64,000 nucleotides of DNA. It comes from Marinobacterium aestuarii. Lineage in GTDB: Bacteria > Pseudomonadota > Gammaproteobacteria > Pseudomonadales > Balneatricaceae. Positions 1 through 9,004 of this stretch are shown one piece after another. The DNA is taken from positions 3,162,001 to 3,226,000 of the forward strand of contig NZ_CP015839.1 of NCBI RefSeq assembly GCF_001651805.1. The letters are read 5' to 3'. The position numbers and the translations under genes were made by a program. Each line of letters opens with the position of its first letter. Position 1 is the first letter of the stretch. The notes beneath the pieces are model-generated. The model searched no databases and was not told the origin of the DNA. It worked only from the letters and a program-made list of their open reading frames with translations.

Positions 1-2
1 CC

Positions 3-170
3 CTGCACTTTGAGCCGCACAATTTTGATGACGACGCCGTTATAGCGGCCTTTGCAGACGCCATTACGCCGTTCTGCCACTTTCAGCAGTGCGACTCGGT
101 GTCGCTGACAAGGGTTGAACCCCAGCATCTGACCCGGCGTCTGCACAGTGCGCTGAAACCGCTGGAGTGA
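3..170 (+). CDS. C-terminal end of an unidentified protein (partial)
   Basis: An open frame enters from the left edge and stops at a TGA at 168-170, giving 55 residues that begin LHFEPHNFDDDAVIAAFADA and end in a basic and leucine-containing tail. The style (an 'LH.EP' strand, an alternating helix, then 'RVEP') resembles the C-terminal end of winged-helix proteins of the YcaQ/HTH_42 DNA glycosylase group. That is only an impression from a short piece. The start lies outside the window, so neither length nor function can be settled here. Confidence 0.45.
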   Translation: MHFEPHNFDDDAVIAAFADAITPFCHFQQCDSVSLTRVEPQHLTRRLHSALKPLE

Positions 171-172
171 CG

Positions 173-216
173 AGTGTACTGCTTCGCTCTTAGCGGCGCT
201 TCTAGCGAGTCGCCCG
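173..216 (+). repeat. Solo end of the 271-bp MITE-like repeat
   Basis: These 44 bases match, with two mismatches, the reverse complement of the right end of the element at 20439-20709 (shared terminus AGTGTACTGCTTCGC). No second end is visible nearby, so this is a truncated or solo copy directly after the stop codon of the preceding gene. From 217 to about 400 I see no gene and no further match. Confidence 0.7.
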
Positions 217-403
217 CAGGGAGCGCACCTGCTCCGGTCTCGCCCGTGGCTAGTTCCCCCGGCGGCCAGTTTGGATTTTCCGGTTTCGTCCGCCCCCACA
301 TCCGTATCGAAAACGGCGGCCACCGGTCGATATGCCGTTTGGCATCGAGCTTGCCACGCGGACAGGCTCTGCGTCGCCTCCCCCGGGCCCTGAGCCGCAC
401 ACG

Positions 404-425
404 AAAAAAGGGGCCCGAAGGCCCC
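404..425 (-). terminator. Rho-independent terminator of the aldehyde dehydrogenase transcript
   Basis: Read on the minus strand, GGGGCC-TTCG-GGCCCC forms a six-base-pair GC stem with a tetraloop and is followed by six T. It lies about 70 bases after the stop codon of the aldehyde dehydrogenase, so it closes the transcript that starts at the barrel protein gene. Confidence 0.85.
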
Positions 426-496
426 AAAACAGAGCCGCCACCCCTGTACTGCGGTGACGGCATCCCTCATTGCACGGTTGAACATTGAACGGGGTC

Positions 497-1912
497 TTAG
501 CCCTTGCTGATGTTGAGCAGCTGGGACTGGGTGTACTCCAGCAGGCCATCCTGGCCGAACTCGACCCCAAGGCCGGACATCTTGCTGCCGCCAAAAGGAC
601 AATGGGGCAGGACTTCGGCATGGTTGTTGATCCAGGCGGTGCCGCATTCGAGCCGCGAGGCGACGGCCCGGGCCTTGTCGATATCGCTGCTCCAGACCGA
701 CCCGCCCAAGCCATTGGGATTGTCGTTGGCGCGGCGCAGGGCATCGTCCACATCGCTGTAGCGGATGACCGGCAGTACCGGGCCGAACTGTTCTTCATCC
801 ACCAGGCGGGTGCCGTCGGTGATGTCAGCAACGATGGTCGGGGCGTAAAAGTACCCTTTGTCCCCCACACGCTCGCCACCGGTAACAATGCGCGCCCCCT
901 TGCTGCGGGCATCTTCCACCAGCGCGCTGACCAGCTCGAACTGGTCCCGGTTCTGCACCGGCCCGAAGGTCACGCCCTCGTCCATGCCGGGGCCGACTTT
1001 TTGCGCCCGGGCGATGTCCGCCAGCTTCTCGACCAGCGCATCGTACTGGGACTCATGCACATAGAGGCGCTTGAGTGCCGCGCAGGTCTGGCCCATGTTG
1101 AAAAAGGCGGTCTGGAAAATCTTCGGCGCCAGGGCATCGAGATCGGCGTCCGGCAACACTATGCCGGCGTCGTTTCCACCCAGCTCCAGGGTCAGGCGTT
1201 TCAGGTTATCGGCGGCATTGCGCATGATGGTCTGGCCGGTGGGCGTGGAACCGGTAAAGACGATCTTGCGGATACCCTCGTGCTTCACCATGCTGCTGCC
1301 GATACCGCCCTCGCCGGTCACCACGTTCACCACACCCGCCGGCAGGCATTCATTCATCAGCTCGACCATGCGGAGGGTGTTGAACGGTGTCATGGACGAG
1401 GGTTTCACAACGACGGTGTTGCCGGTGCGGATCGCCGGCATCAGATGCCAGACAGCGATCAGCAGGGGCCAGTTCCAGGGTGTGATGGAACCGACCACCC
1501 CCAGTGGCTTGCGGTGCAGCTCGGCCCGGCGCACCTCGCTGTCCTCGATCACCTCCACGGGAATGTCCAGGGTTGCGGCGTGGCGGGTCCAGGCAATGGC
1601 ACCGCCCACTTCAAACTGCGCCAGCGCCAGCGGTTTGCCCTGCTCCAGGGTAATGATTTCAGCCAGCTCCGCGGCATGGGCTTCAAACCTGTCGGCGATG
1701 GCATTGAGCGCCGCCACCCGGGTTTCCCGGGAGCTGTACTGCCAGCTCTGGAATGCCGCACCGGCCGCCTTGACCGCCTGATCGACCTGGTCGGGCGAGG
1801 CGAAGGGGCACTGCGCCACGGCCTCCTCGGTGGCCGGGTTCAGCACGGCGAAAGTACCACGCTCACCGGCGACGGCCTGGCCATTAATAATGAGGGAAAA
1901 GTCGGTTTTCAT
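497..1912 (-). CDS. NAD(P)-dependent aldehyde dehydrogenase
   Basis: Aldehyde dehydrogenase superfamily enzyme of 471 residues that oxidises an aldehyde to the carboxylate using NAD(P). The catalytic cysteine sits in GQTCAALKR, the general-base glutamate in LELGGNDAG, and the cofactor loop in FTGSTPTG; the length is normal for the family. I chose the ATG at 1912 (MKTDFSLIING) because a GAGG lies eight bases upstream; the ATG at 1918 is too close to it. The gene follows the outer-membrane barrel gene by 68 bp on the same strand and ends in a strong terminator. Primary amine oxidation by the nearby quinohemoprotein amine dehydrogenase releases an aldehyde, so this enzyme probably clears that product. 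Substrate preference cannot be read from the sequence. Confidence 0.9.
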   Translation of the reverse strand: MKTDFSLIINGQAVAGERGTFAVLNPATEEAVAQCPFASPDQVDQAVKAAGAAFQSWQYSSRETRVAALNAIADRFEAHAAELAEIITLEQGKPLALAQFEVGGAIAWTRHAATLDIPVEVIEDSEVRRAELHRKPLGVVGSITPWNWPLLIAVWHLMPAIRTGNTVVVKPSSMTPFNTLRMVELMNECLPAGVVNVVTGEGGIGSSMVKHEGIRKIVFTGSTPTGQTIMRNAADNLKRLTLELGGNDAGIVLPDADLDALAPKIFQTAFFNMGQTCAALKRLYVHESQYDALVEKLADIARAQKVGPGMDEGVTFGPVQNRDQFELVSALVEDARSKGARIVTGGERVGDKGYFYAPTIVADITDGTRLVDEEQFGPVLPVIRYSDVDDALRRANDNPNGLGGSVWSSDIDKARAVASRLECGTAWINNHAEVLPHCPFGGSKMSGLGVEFGQDGLLEYTQSQLLNISKG

Positions 1913-1980
1913 GTACATATCCTCGCTTTTTAAGCCCGGACGGCCTGGGCAGCCCGGGCAACACAATTCAGACCTGGCCG

Positions 1981-3324
1981 TCAGAACGGCATAATCGCAA
2001 TGAACTGGGCATAGACGTTGGTGTCGTCGTTGCCGATCTGGGTGCCGCCGGTGGCGCTGCTGTGATCCGGTTTGTAGACGCCCAGCAGCGGGCTCAGGAT
2101 CAGATGGTCATTGACCACCCACTCGGCGTAGATATCCAGTTCCTGTCCATCCAGGGTGCCTGTGCCGGCGGCGGTATCACCGAAATCGAACGCCAGCACA
2201 CCGAGGCTGAGGGTTTCACTGGGCTGCAGTTTCAGACTCAGGTGATGCACCCGGGCGTCACTGTTGAAGGGGCCGGCATAGTTGGCCGCAACCTCGCCCT
2301 GGAACCAGGTGCCGTAGCCCCGGCTGAAGCCGAAGAACAGCGGATCGAAGCCCTCATCGAAACGGGCGTAGCGGTAATTCAGGCTCGGTGACCAGGGCGC
2401 AGCGGCGAAGGTCCAGCCGGCTTCGGCGTACCAGCCGTCACCGTCGGCACGGCTGCTGTCACCCTGATCCTGGGTGACGTATTCGCCCGACAGAAACAGG
2501 CTTTCAATACCGGCATTGCCCTGGTAGCGCAGGCTCAGGGTCTGCTGTCCGTCACGGTGGGTCAGTCCCAGGGCGGAAGCGTAAACATCATCAACGCCCA
2601 GCCCTTCGATATAGGTCAGCCCCAGGGTCCCTTCTGGCATCTGGTATTCGATATTGGCGCCACCGAGCTCCATGCTGGCCTGGGCGCGGTTATCGGACTC
2701 CAGCCAGAAGAGGTCTGCGCGCAATCCTTCATTGCCGCCGATTCGGGCCACCGCAGACCGATCAAACGCCTTGCGCGCCGCCAGCCAGTAAGCGCCGCCG
2801 CGGTCAAAATCCAGTCCGCCGCCATTAAGCGCATCACCAAAGTTAAGAGAATCACCATTGATCAGGAAACCGTCACCAATGGCGAAATTCTGCCGCCCGA
2901 ACGACAGCTCCAGGCCATCCTGCCCCAGGGCCGGCAATAGGCTGCCTGAACGCCAGCCCAGGTAGGCGTCTTCCAGCGCGGTTTCACGCTCGCTACCGGA
3001 GGTAAAACCGCCGGCATCGCCGTCCCCCCAGGTGCCGGACGACAGCAGGCTGACAGCGCCGAACAGCGCAGCATCTGCCCCCAGGGCATGACTGCCCGAG
3101 AGGCCGTACTTGATATAGCCCTCCTGCCAGTGGGCGCCGCCGGTATCGCCATCGAACAGGTAGTTTTCGTGACTGTTGAAGACACCGAACACAGCCTCTA
3201 CATTCAGGTCCAGGCTGTGGGTCTCCTGGTCGATCAGGCTGTAGGCACCGGCCTGGGCAGACAGCAGCGTGGCGACCACACCCGGCAGCAGGAAACGGAT
3301 ACGGGACTTGTTTTTGTTATGCAT
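1981..3324 (-). CDS. Outer-membrane beta-barrel (porin-like) protein
   Basis: A 447-residue exported protein. A basic N-terminus and hydrophobic stretch ending near AQAGA look like a Sec signal peptide. The rest is rich in alternating aromatic and polar strands (for example LELSFGRQNFAIGDGF and SLNYRYARF) and ends in phenylalanine, the usual outer-membrane insertion signal. The pattern resembles alginate-export or other substrate-specific barrels, but I cannot assign a substrate. It precedes the aldehyde dehydrogenase and its promoter region carries the same TGT-phased repeats as the qhpA promoter. A role in entry of the amine substrate or a related compound is therefore an inference. The start codon lacks a strong ribosome binding site. 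Confidence 0.75.
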   Translation of the reverse strand: MHNKNKSRIRFLLPGVVATLLSAQAGAYSLIDQETHSLDLNVEAVFGVFNSHENYLFDGDTGGAHWQEGYIKYGLSGSHALGADAALFGAVSLLSSGTWGDGDAGGFTSGSERETALEDAYLGWRSGSLLPALGQDGLELSFGRQNFAIGDGFLINGDSLNFGDALNGGGLDFDRGGAYWLAARKAFDRSAVARIGGNEGLRADLFWLESDNRAQASMELGGANIEYQMPEGTLGLTYIEGLGVDDVYASALGLTHRDGQQTLSLRYQGNAGIESLFLSGEYVTQDQGDSSRADGDGWYAEAGWTFAAAPWSPSLNYRYARFDEGFDPLFFGFSRGYGTWFQGEVAANYAGPFNSDARVHHLSLKLQPSETLSLGVLAFDFGDTAAGTGTLDGQELDIYAEWVVNDHLILSPLLGVYKPDHSSATGGTQIGNDDTNVYAQFIAIMPF

Positions 3325-3421
3325 GGCGCTGGATTCACCCCTTCAGTTGAAAAGCGGCCGCCATGCCGTGTGGCGGGCGGACCAGAGGGTTTCCAGACTA
3401 CTGCAGCGGCGTAAACCAGGT

Positions 3422-3479
3422 TTGTGCACCCTGTGCGCTTTTGTGGCAGTTTTGTAGGGATCTGTAACAGGATGTAACG
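3422..3479 (-). promoter_or_regulatory. Array of about six TGT half-sites phased every ~10 bp
   Basis: Upstream of the barrel-protein gene, TGT occurs at 3423, 3432, 3442, 3453, 3463 and 3473. The last two units are the closest to consensus (CTGTAACAGG and ATGTAACGCC). The same decamer style is found upstream of qhpA at 10686-10722. Tandem direct repeats at one-turn spacing are how OmpR/PhoB-family regulators bind, and such a regulator is encoded at 10856. Assignment to that regulator is inference. Confidence 0.55.
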
Positions 3480-3511
3480 CCAGAAAACGCCGAGCCGAAC
3501 GAAAAAGCAGA

Positions 3512-4216
3512 TCAGCGGCGCTGTTCCGGCCCCTGGTAGCTCGACTGCCCGATCAGCCAGTCCCTGGCCGCCAGCAGGCGGGCGTGGGCCCTCGGCAGCT
3601 CGGTGTTAGAGGGGGGCAGCTCACCCAGGTAGCGCGCCAGATGGCCGCACAGGTGGGCGCAGCCCATGCTGGCGCCGGAAGCCCCGAGACTGTCGTTCAG
3701 CGGGCGCACATGGCCGCCAAAGTCGGCGAATTCGGTGGCCAGATGACTCACCTCGGTGCGGGCACAGCGGGCATCGCCGGTCATGCGAAACACGCCCGGG
3801 TAGGCGGCGGGAAACACAGGTTCGCCCCGCGCAGGGCTCGATGCACAGAGCAGGACACCTGCGCTCAGTGCCCGCTCGCAGGCCGCACGCAGCGCCGGAC
3901 GATCCTGCCGCAGCCCAAGACTCAGGTTGATCACCTCAACCTGCTGCGCCACCAGCCAGTCGATGGCCGCCGCCACCTGGGAGGCGGTGGTCGAGAAGCG
4001 CTCATGGAACACCTGGGCCAGTACGAAATGGCTGTCCGGCGCCAGGGCCTGAATGATTTCCAGCACCATGGAGCCATGCCCCAGCCGGTCGTCCACACCC
4101 TCGATCTGCCAGAGCTGCTGCTCCTGGATTACAAAACCGGCCGCCGCCTCCACCGGCCCCAACAAGGCCTCCCGGGCGCCGCTGTCGACAATGCCAACCC
4201 GCACCGGTCTATTCAT
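3512..4216 (-). CDS. qhpE: Subtilisin-like leader peptidase of the QHNDH gamma subunit
   Basis: A 234-residue serine protease of the subtilase fold. The triad is visible in order: Asp in GIVDSGA near the N-terminus, His in RLGHGSMV, and Ser in GASGASMGCAHL. No signal peptide is seen, so it acts in the cytoplasm. In characterised qhp systems QhpE removes the 28-residue leader of QhpC after the cross-links are made. The ATG at 4216 overlaps the end of qhpF by eight bases, which suggests translational coupling; an upstream in-frame TTG at 4237 is less likely. The protein is shorter than secreted subtilisins, as expected for this dedicated peptidase. Confidence 0.88.
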   Translation of the reverse strand: MNRPVRVGIVDSGAREALLGPVEAAAGFVIQEQQLWQIEGVDDRLGHGSMVLEIIQALAPDSHFVLAQVFHERFSTTASQVAAAIDWLVAQQVEVINLSLGLRQDRPALRAACERALSAGVLLCASSPARGEPVFPAAYPGVFRMTGDARCARTEVSHLATEFADFGGHVRPLNDSLGASGASMGCAHLCGHLARYLGELPPSNTELPRAHARLLAARDWLIGQSSYQGPEQRR

Positions 4217-5951
4217 GGCCGGGTGCCTCGGTTGCAACCTCAGCGGCTGCTCGCAGCTGGCCGTCCGCCATCACCAGGGTAAGGTCAGCACCGGCCAGGG
4301 TGCTGCGTCTGTGGCTGATCAGAATGCGGGTACGATCAGCAAACAGCCGGTCCACCGCAGCAATCACCTGGGCCTCGGTGGCCTCGTCGACCGCAGAGGT
4401 GGCCTCATCCAGCACCAGCACCGCGGGCTGTTGCAACAGTGCCCGGGCGATGGCAATGCGCTGCCGCTGACCGCCCGACAGTTGCTGACCGCGCTCGCCC
4501 ATCAGGCTATGGATGCCCTGGGGCAGGGAATCGATCAGGTCACCCAGTTGCGCCTCAAGCGCGGCATCCAGCACCGCCTGATCGCTGGCCTCGGGGCAGG
4601 CATAGCGCACATTGTCGGCGAGGGTGCCGCGGAACAGCGTAATGTCCTGACTGACCACGGCAATGGCGCGGCGCAGATCCACCAGACTCAGCTGTTTGAG
4701 GTCCAGGCCATCGAGTGTCAGCTGGCCGGACTGCGGATCAAAATGGCGCTGCAGCAGGTCGATCAGGGTCGACTTGCCCACGCCCGAGGCGCCACTGAGG
4801 GCCACCTTCTGCCCAGGCCTAATATGACAGCTGACCCCGTTCAGCACCGGCTGCTCGCGCCCGGGATAGGCAAAGGTCACATCGCTAAAACGCAACTCGC
4901 CCTGCAGGTTTGGCGGCAGCGGCATTGGCGTCTGGCTGGCGGCCACATCCACCGGTGCCTGGCGCAGTTCGTTCACCCGCCCCAGGCTCACGCTCATGCG
5001 CTGCACCGCGACATAGAGCCCCAGCAGGCTGTTGACCGGCCCCGTTGCCATGCCGAGGTAAGTCGAGAACGCAATCAGCGACCCCAGCTGCCACTGGCCA
5101 TTGATCACCCACCAGCCGCCGATCAGAAAGGCGGCGGCGCGGGTCAGGGACGTCAGGGTGCCGGGAATGGCATGGGTGAAGAATTCGGTGACCTGCAGCT
5201 TCAGCAGCCCCGCCAGATAGTTGTCGCTGTGCTGCTGCAGGCGCGCCCGCTCCGGCCCCTCCTGCCCCACGGACTGAATAAATTTCATCGCCGGCAGGGT
5301 TTCCACCAGAAAGCTCGACAAGTCCGCCGAGCGTTCGCGCAATGCCCGCACCCGCTGCTCCACCTTGCGCCGCATCCAGCGCAGCCAGAGGGTTTCCAGC
5401 GGAATCAGCACCAGCACCAGCAAGGAGAGCTCCCAGGACAGCGTCAGCAACAGGATCAGCGCGCCGATGAGACCGATGACGCTGCTGACGGCGGAAAACA
5501 GGCTGTCGACAGCGAAGCGCTGAATTTCCGCCACATCGCCATCGATACGCGACAGCAGATCACCGATGCGCCGGCGGCCAAAAAAGGACGGCGACAGTTT
5601 CTGCAAATGGGCATAGAGATCCGAGCGCAGCGCGAACAGAATACGCCCAGAGAGCCTTGTGTGCAGATAGCGGTTGAGGCCGCCGAGGGCGGTACTGAAG
5701 ACCCCCACCAGAATCATGCCCAGGGCAATTTTCACCAGCGCCGGGTAGTCGCCGGCCAGCAGGCCATCATCGATCAGCAGCTTGGTCAGCCAGGGCTGCA
5801 GCAACACCAGCAGGGTTGCCACGAAGGACAGCAGCAGCAGGCCACCGATGGCGCGGCGGTGCGGTTGTACAAAGCCGTACAGCCACTCAAAGCCACGGCG
5901 CAGAGCGTCCTTGTTGTCGGCGTGAATGGCGCTTACCAGCCAGTTCAGCAT
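4209..5951 (-). CDS. qhpF: ABC exporter (fused membrane and ATPase domains) of the qhp system
   Basis: A 580-residue half-transporter. Residues 1-320 form an ABC type 1 membrane domain with about six helices. Residues 340-560 form the nucleotide-binding domain, with Walker A GASGVGKST, signature LSGGQRQRIAIARALL, Walker B VLVLDEATSAVDE and an H-loop in ILISHRRST. QhpF of known systems exports the cross-linked gamma peptide to the periplasm, and the position next to the QhpE peptidase supports that role. An AGGA six bases before the ATG sets the start. The gene lies downstream of a strong terminator that separates it from the structural subunit genes, so it may be expressed at a lower level. 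Confidence 0.9.
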   Translation of the reverse strand: MLNWLVSAIHADNKDALRRGFEWLYGFVQPHRRAIGGLLLLSFVATLLVLLQPWLTKLLIDDGLLAGDYPALVKIALGMILVGVFSTALGGLNRYLHTRLSGRILFALRSDLYAHLQKLSPSFFGRRRIGDLLSRIDGDVAEIQRFAVDSLFSAVSSVIGLIGALILLLTLSWELSLLVLVLIPLETLWLRWMRRKVEQRVRALRERSADLSSFLVETLPAMKFIQSVGQEGPERARLQQHSDNYLAGLLKLQVTEFFTHAIPGTLTSLTRAAAFLIGGWWVINGQWQLGSLIAFSTYLGMATGPVNSLLGLYVAVQRMSVSLGRVNELRQAPVDVAASQTPMPLPPNLQGELRFSDVTFAYPGREQPVLNGVSCHIRPGQKVALSGASGVGKSTLIDLLQRHFDPQSGQLTLDGLDLKQLSLVDLRRAIAVVSQDITLFRGTLADNVRYACPEASDQAVLDAALEAQLGDLIDSLPQGIHSLMGERGQQLSGGQRQRIAIARALLQQPAVLVLDEATSAVDEATEAQVIAAVDRLFADRTRILISHRRSTLAGADLTLVMADGQLRAAAEVATEAPGHE

Positions 5952-6012
5952 GGGCAGTCCTGATTTTTATAGGTTGAAAAAGCCAGCAGCCGCAAATGTC
6001 CGCCGTCACAAC

Positions 6013-6050
6013 AAAAAAAACGGGAGGCCACGCAGTGCGCAGCCTCCCGT
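6013..6050 (-). terminator. Intra-operon rho-independent terminator between qhpB and qhpF
   Basis: Read on the minus strand, ACGGGAGGC and GCCTCCCGT form a perfect nine-base-pair stem around a 13-base loop and are followed by eight T. It sits 27-64 bases after the qhpB stop codon and before qhpF. As a terminator or attenuator it would set a high ratio of enzyme subunits to export machinery. Confidence 0.9.
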
Positions 6051-6076
6051 CTACTATACCCAAGCGTATGGAAATG

Positions 6077-7186
6077 TCAGTCCCGGATGGTGGCGATACG
6101 CAGGTCCGAGGTGGTCATGTCGCCGCTGAGCTGGATGGAGCCGGTTTTTTCCAGCGTGTCGGAATCGTGAATGGAGATATCACTGCTGGTGCCGCCCACG
6201 TAGAGGGTTTTGCCATCCGCTGAAATGTTCAGGTTGTAGTAGGTGTGCTCCATATCCCGTACCGCCACGGTTTCGTGCTTGCTCAAGTCATGCTTGGACA
6301 GGGTGTTGAAACTGCCGTAGAGGATATTGGAATCCCGCGGATCGGTGACGAAGTTGAAAACGATAAACTCGAACGGCACCGTTTCCATGCGCTCGGCCTC
6401 ACCGGTCTTCAGGTTGACCCGGCTCATGCCCCACCACCACTGCGCCGTCTCCATGTTCATGGATTCGTCTTCGAACCTGGCGGTGGCGTACGGCATGATG
6501 TACTCGTTGGATTGTTCCCCCTGGGAGTGCATGGCGAAGGCATCGGGCGGTGCCCAGAGCGGCCCGCGATCCCAGCTCTGCAGCGCCGTGACCATGCGTA
6601 CCGCACCGGTCCGGGGGTTGATGGCCGTCACATCGGCCCCACCAAGGATGACTTCACCGGTCTCGGTCGCCGCGATCTTGGTGATGCGCCGCTCCACCGG
6701 GAAAGACCGTACCGGCTTTGCACCCATGCCATCGGCAATACGGTACACCGCCAGTTTGGGCTCGAGAATTTCAAACCGGTCCGGCAGCTGTCGCACCGGG
6801 TTCTGCACGGTATAGAGCTCAGTGCCATCGGTGCTGACCGTAATCGACTGCACCGACTTTACCCGGACATTGCCCTGGGACTGCGCCGCATGGAAGTTAA
6901 TGTCGCAGCTCTCGATGGAGATACCGTAGACATCCTCGGTCATGTTGCTCAGCACATAGGCGGTTCTGCCATTGGGCGCCAGGGCGATGGAGCCCGTACC
7001 GAAGGCGCCGGGTATATCACAGCTGCGCGCCACCGCGTTGGTCGCCATGTCGATCACATGCAGCTGACCGGGACGCGTGATCGTCAGCAGGTATTCCTGG
7101 TCGGCACTGGCGGGGGCCGCCGACACCAGCGCCGCCAGGCCCATGGGGGCGAGCAGGCTGGATTTTACGAGGGTATTCAATTTCAT
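6077..7186 (-). CDS. qhpB: Quinohemoprotein amine dehydrogenase beta subunit
   Basis: A 369-residue periplasmic protein with an N-terminal signal peptide (basic start, hydrophobic core, cleavage near SAAPASA). The repeated strand pattern 'ADGKTLYVGG', 'TDGTELYTV', 'PNGRTAYVLS' is that of a seven-bladed beta-propeller. In QHNDH the beta propeller helps form the active site around the CTQ cofactor of the gamma subunit. It follows qhpC by 15 bp. Its order after qhpA, qhpD and qhpC matches characterised qhp operons, and the length is normal for the family. Confidence 0.92.
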   Translation of the reverse strand: MKLNTLVKSSLLAPMGLAALVSAAPASADQEYLLTITRPGQLHVIDMATNAVARSCDIPGAFGTGSIALAPNGRTAYVLSNMTEDVYGISIESCDINFHAAQSQGNVRVKSVQSITVSTDGTELYTVQNPVRQLPDRFEILEPKLAVYRIADGMGAKPVRSFPVERRITKIAATETGEVILGGADVTAINPRTGAVRMVTALQSWDRGPLWAPPDAFAMHSQGEQSNEYIMPYATARFEDESMNMETAQWWWGMSRVNLKTGEAERMETVPFEFIVFNFVTDPRDSNILYGSFNTLSKHDLSKHETVAVRDMEHTYYNLNISADGKTLYVGGTSSDISIHDSDTLEKTGSIQLSGDMTTSDLRIATIRD

Positions 7187-7201
7187 CTGGGCCGCTCTCC
7201 G

Positions 7202-7525
7202 TTACTCGCCGTCCTCAAAGATACCGTCCAGCTTGCGCCAGTCCTTGTCTGCCTTGGCCACCCCCTCACCCCATTCGGGATAAGTGTTCATGGTGTCCGG
7301 CACCTGTGCCGGCCACCAGCAGGCATCGGCGCAACCGTAAAGGTCGGATTCCATCGGCTGACACAGCGACCCCAGGCCGCCGAAGGGGTCCAGCTCCCAG
7401 CCCGGATCAGTGGTGGCGGTACAGCCCACCACGGTCTGCATCGCAACAACATCCTCAACCTCTTCCGGGCTCACCGCCTGGTTGATGAGATTGGCTTTTT
7501 TATTCAGTGACTTAAGATGTTTCAT
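7202..7525 (-). CDS. qhpC: QHNDH gamma subunit precursor, source of the CTQ cofactor
   Basis: A 107-residue precursor. If the first 28 residues (ending VVA) are the leader, every cross-link residue known for Pseudomonas putida and Paracoccus falls at the expected mature position. Cys7 pairs with Glu16, Cys27 with Asp33 and Cys41 with Asp49 (thioethers), and Cys37 pairs with Trp43 (cysteine tryptophylquinone). In precursor numbering these are C35/E44, C55/D61, C69/D77 and C65/W71. The core reads [15 protein letters not shown]. The gene has a GGAGGAG site nine bases before its ATG and follows the qhpD stop by two bases. The peptide is modified by QhpD, trimmed by QhpE and exported by QhpF. Confidence 0.95.
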   Translation of the reverse strand: MKHLKSLNKKANLINQAVSPEEVEDVVAMQTVVGCTATTDPGWELDPFGGLGSLCQPMESDLYGCADACWWPAQVPDTMNTYPEWGEGVAKADKDWRKLDGIFEDGE

Positions 7526-7527
7526 TA

Positions 7528-8958
7528 TCAGGCACTCCTCCTCGGAGAGACGTAGGCCTCGAAGAACCCCGGGTTCCTGAGCATGATCCGCGAATAGACC
7601 TCCACACCGTAATCGATCCAGTCGCGCAGCAGATCGCAGTAGTGGTAGGCCGGTCGAGACGGATCCCCATATTTGGCATAACTTTCGTGGTAGCAGCCCC
7701 CCGAGCAGAGGTTGCGGATACGGCAGGTTTCACAGCCGGTATTGCTGCGATCCAGACGTTGTTCAACAAACTCCGCCAGACGCGGCTTGTCGATACCCGT
7801 CTTAACATTGCCGAACAGCGGCATGTCGGATCCGGTGAAACGGTGGCAGAGATTAAGCCCGCCGTCCTTGTCCACCGCCAGCAGGCCGACACCGGCACCA
7901 CAGGGCAGCAGCTTCTTGTTGCCCTCGTACATGTCGGTGAGCATCTGGTGCATGTTGCCAAAGCCGAAGTTCTCCCCCCGGGAAGCCGCTTCCAGGTACT
8001 TCAACCCCAGGCGTTTCATGCCGGCAAAGACTTCAACCTGCTCGTCGGCGGTGAGGTTGTATTCCTCGATGTCACCCGAGGTCACGGGGCCGAAGCCGAC
8101 TTCGGCGAAACCCAGCTCGTGGTATAGGTGATCGAAAATACGTTCCACGTCGGTCACACCCCGGGTAAGGGTTACGCGGCAACCCACCGGGCGGGCGGTG
8201 TAGCGTGACAACAGCAGCTCCACCTTGCGCTTGACCACGTCGTAGGTGCCCTGCCCCCCCACGGTGATGCGGTTCTTGTCGTGCATCGCCTTGGGACCGT
8301 CCATCGAGATGGTCAGGCCAAAGCGGTGTTCGTTGAACCAGTCGATCAGCTTTTCGTTCAGCAGGGTGGCATTGGTGGTGAGGGTAAAGTCGACTGTGGC
8401 GTCGAGCGCCGCGAAACGCTCTTCGCAGTAGGCCACCACGCCGCGGATCAGCGGCATGTTGCTCAGCGGTTCGCCACCGAAAAACACCACGTTGTAACGC
8501 GGCTGGTCCGGGGATTCGCGCAGCAGCATTTCGATGGACTGAATCGCCGTGTCATACCCCATCAGCTCTCCCTTGGAGGGGATGGTGAGGTCTTCCTTGT
8601 AACAATAAGTGCAGCTGAGGTTGCACCCGGTGTTGACGTTCAGCACCACTGTGGTGAGCGGGAACTTGGTGACTTTCTGCGGCTTGGCGTTGATCCGCGC
8701 CACCACCCCCTCATCGACGATCATCTCCAGCGCCTTGAATTCCGCCAGGGCCTCGTCGAGACCCTCGCGACCAAAGCGGCTGACAAGGGGCGCCAGCAGT
8801 TCATCGGTCACCGCGTCGTGCTGGTCGAACACGCCCAGCATTTCCCGACTCAGTTCATCCAGCTCGAAAATACTGCTGCTGGGAACGTGGAACAGCATCT
8901 GCCGTGCGTCCACATCGATACGATGCAGATTGGGTTTTACCAAAGACATAGTGCCCAT
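7528..8958 (-). CDS. qhpD: Radical SAM/SPASM thioether cross-linking enzyme
   Basis: A 476-residue radical S-adenosylmethionine enzyme. The [4Fe-4S] motif CNLSCTYC sits at about residues 112-119. The C-terminal region holds more cysteines of a SPASM-type extension (CGAG, LCHRF, and [14 protein letters not shown]). In characterised systems QhpD makes the Cys-to-Asp and Cys-to-Glu thioether bonds in the QhpC peptide, in the cytoplasm. I start it at the ATG at 8958 because AAGAGGTG lies just upstream; a GTG at 8964 overlaps that site. It lies directly upstream of qhpC, and the N-terminal 80 residues probably bind the leader. Confidence 0.93.
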   Translation of the reverse strand: MGTMSLVKPNLHRIDVDARQMLFHVPSSSIFELDELSREMLGVFDQHDAVTDELLAPLVSRFGREGLDEALAEFKALEMIVDEGVVARINAKPQKVTKFPLTTVVLNVNTGCNLSCTYCYKEDLTIPSKGELMGYDTAIQSIEMLLRESPDQPRYNVVFFGGEPLSNMPLIRGVVAYCEERFAALDATVDFTLTTNATLLNEKLIDWFNEHRFGLTISMDGPKAMHDKNRITVGGQGTYDVVKRKVELLLSRYTARPVGCRVTLTRGVTDVERIFDHLYHELGFAEVGFGPVTSGDIEEYNLTADEQVEVFAGMKRLGLKYLEAASRGENFGFGNMHQMLTDMYEGNKKLLPCGAGVGLLAVDKDGGLNLCHRFTGSDMPLFGNVKTGIDKPRLAEFVEQRLDRSNTGCETCRIRNLCSGGCYHESYAKYGDPSRPAYHYCDLLRDWIDYGVEVYSRIMLRNPGFFEAYVSPRRSA

Positions 8959-9004
8959 AATCACCTCTTGTTGTTCTGTTCAGTGGCCAGGCATGCACGC
9001 ATGC

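Noticed and set aside
485-1933. A 482-codon plus-strand frame opposite the aldehyde dehydrogenase
   Set aside because: The opposite strand has all aldehyde dehydrogenase catalytic motifs, a ribosome binding site and a terminator.
4053-5963. A 636-codon open frame on the plus strand opposite qhpF and qhpE
   Set aside because: It is antisense to clear QhpF motifs, has a low-complexity Gln/His/Arg composition and no recognisable domain; typical of GC-rich shadow frames.
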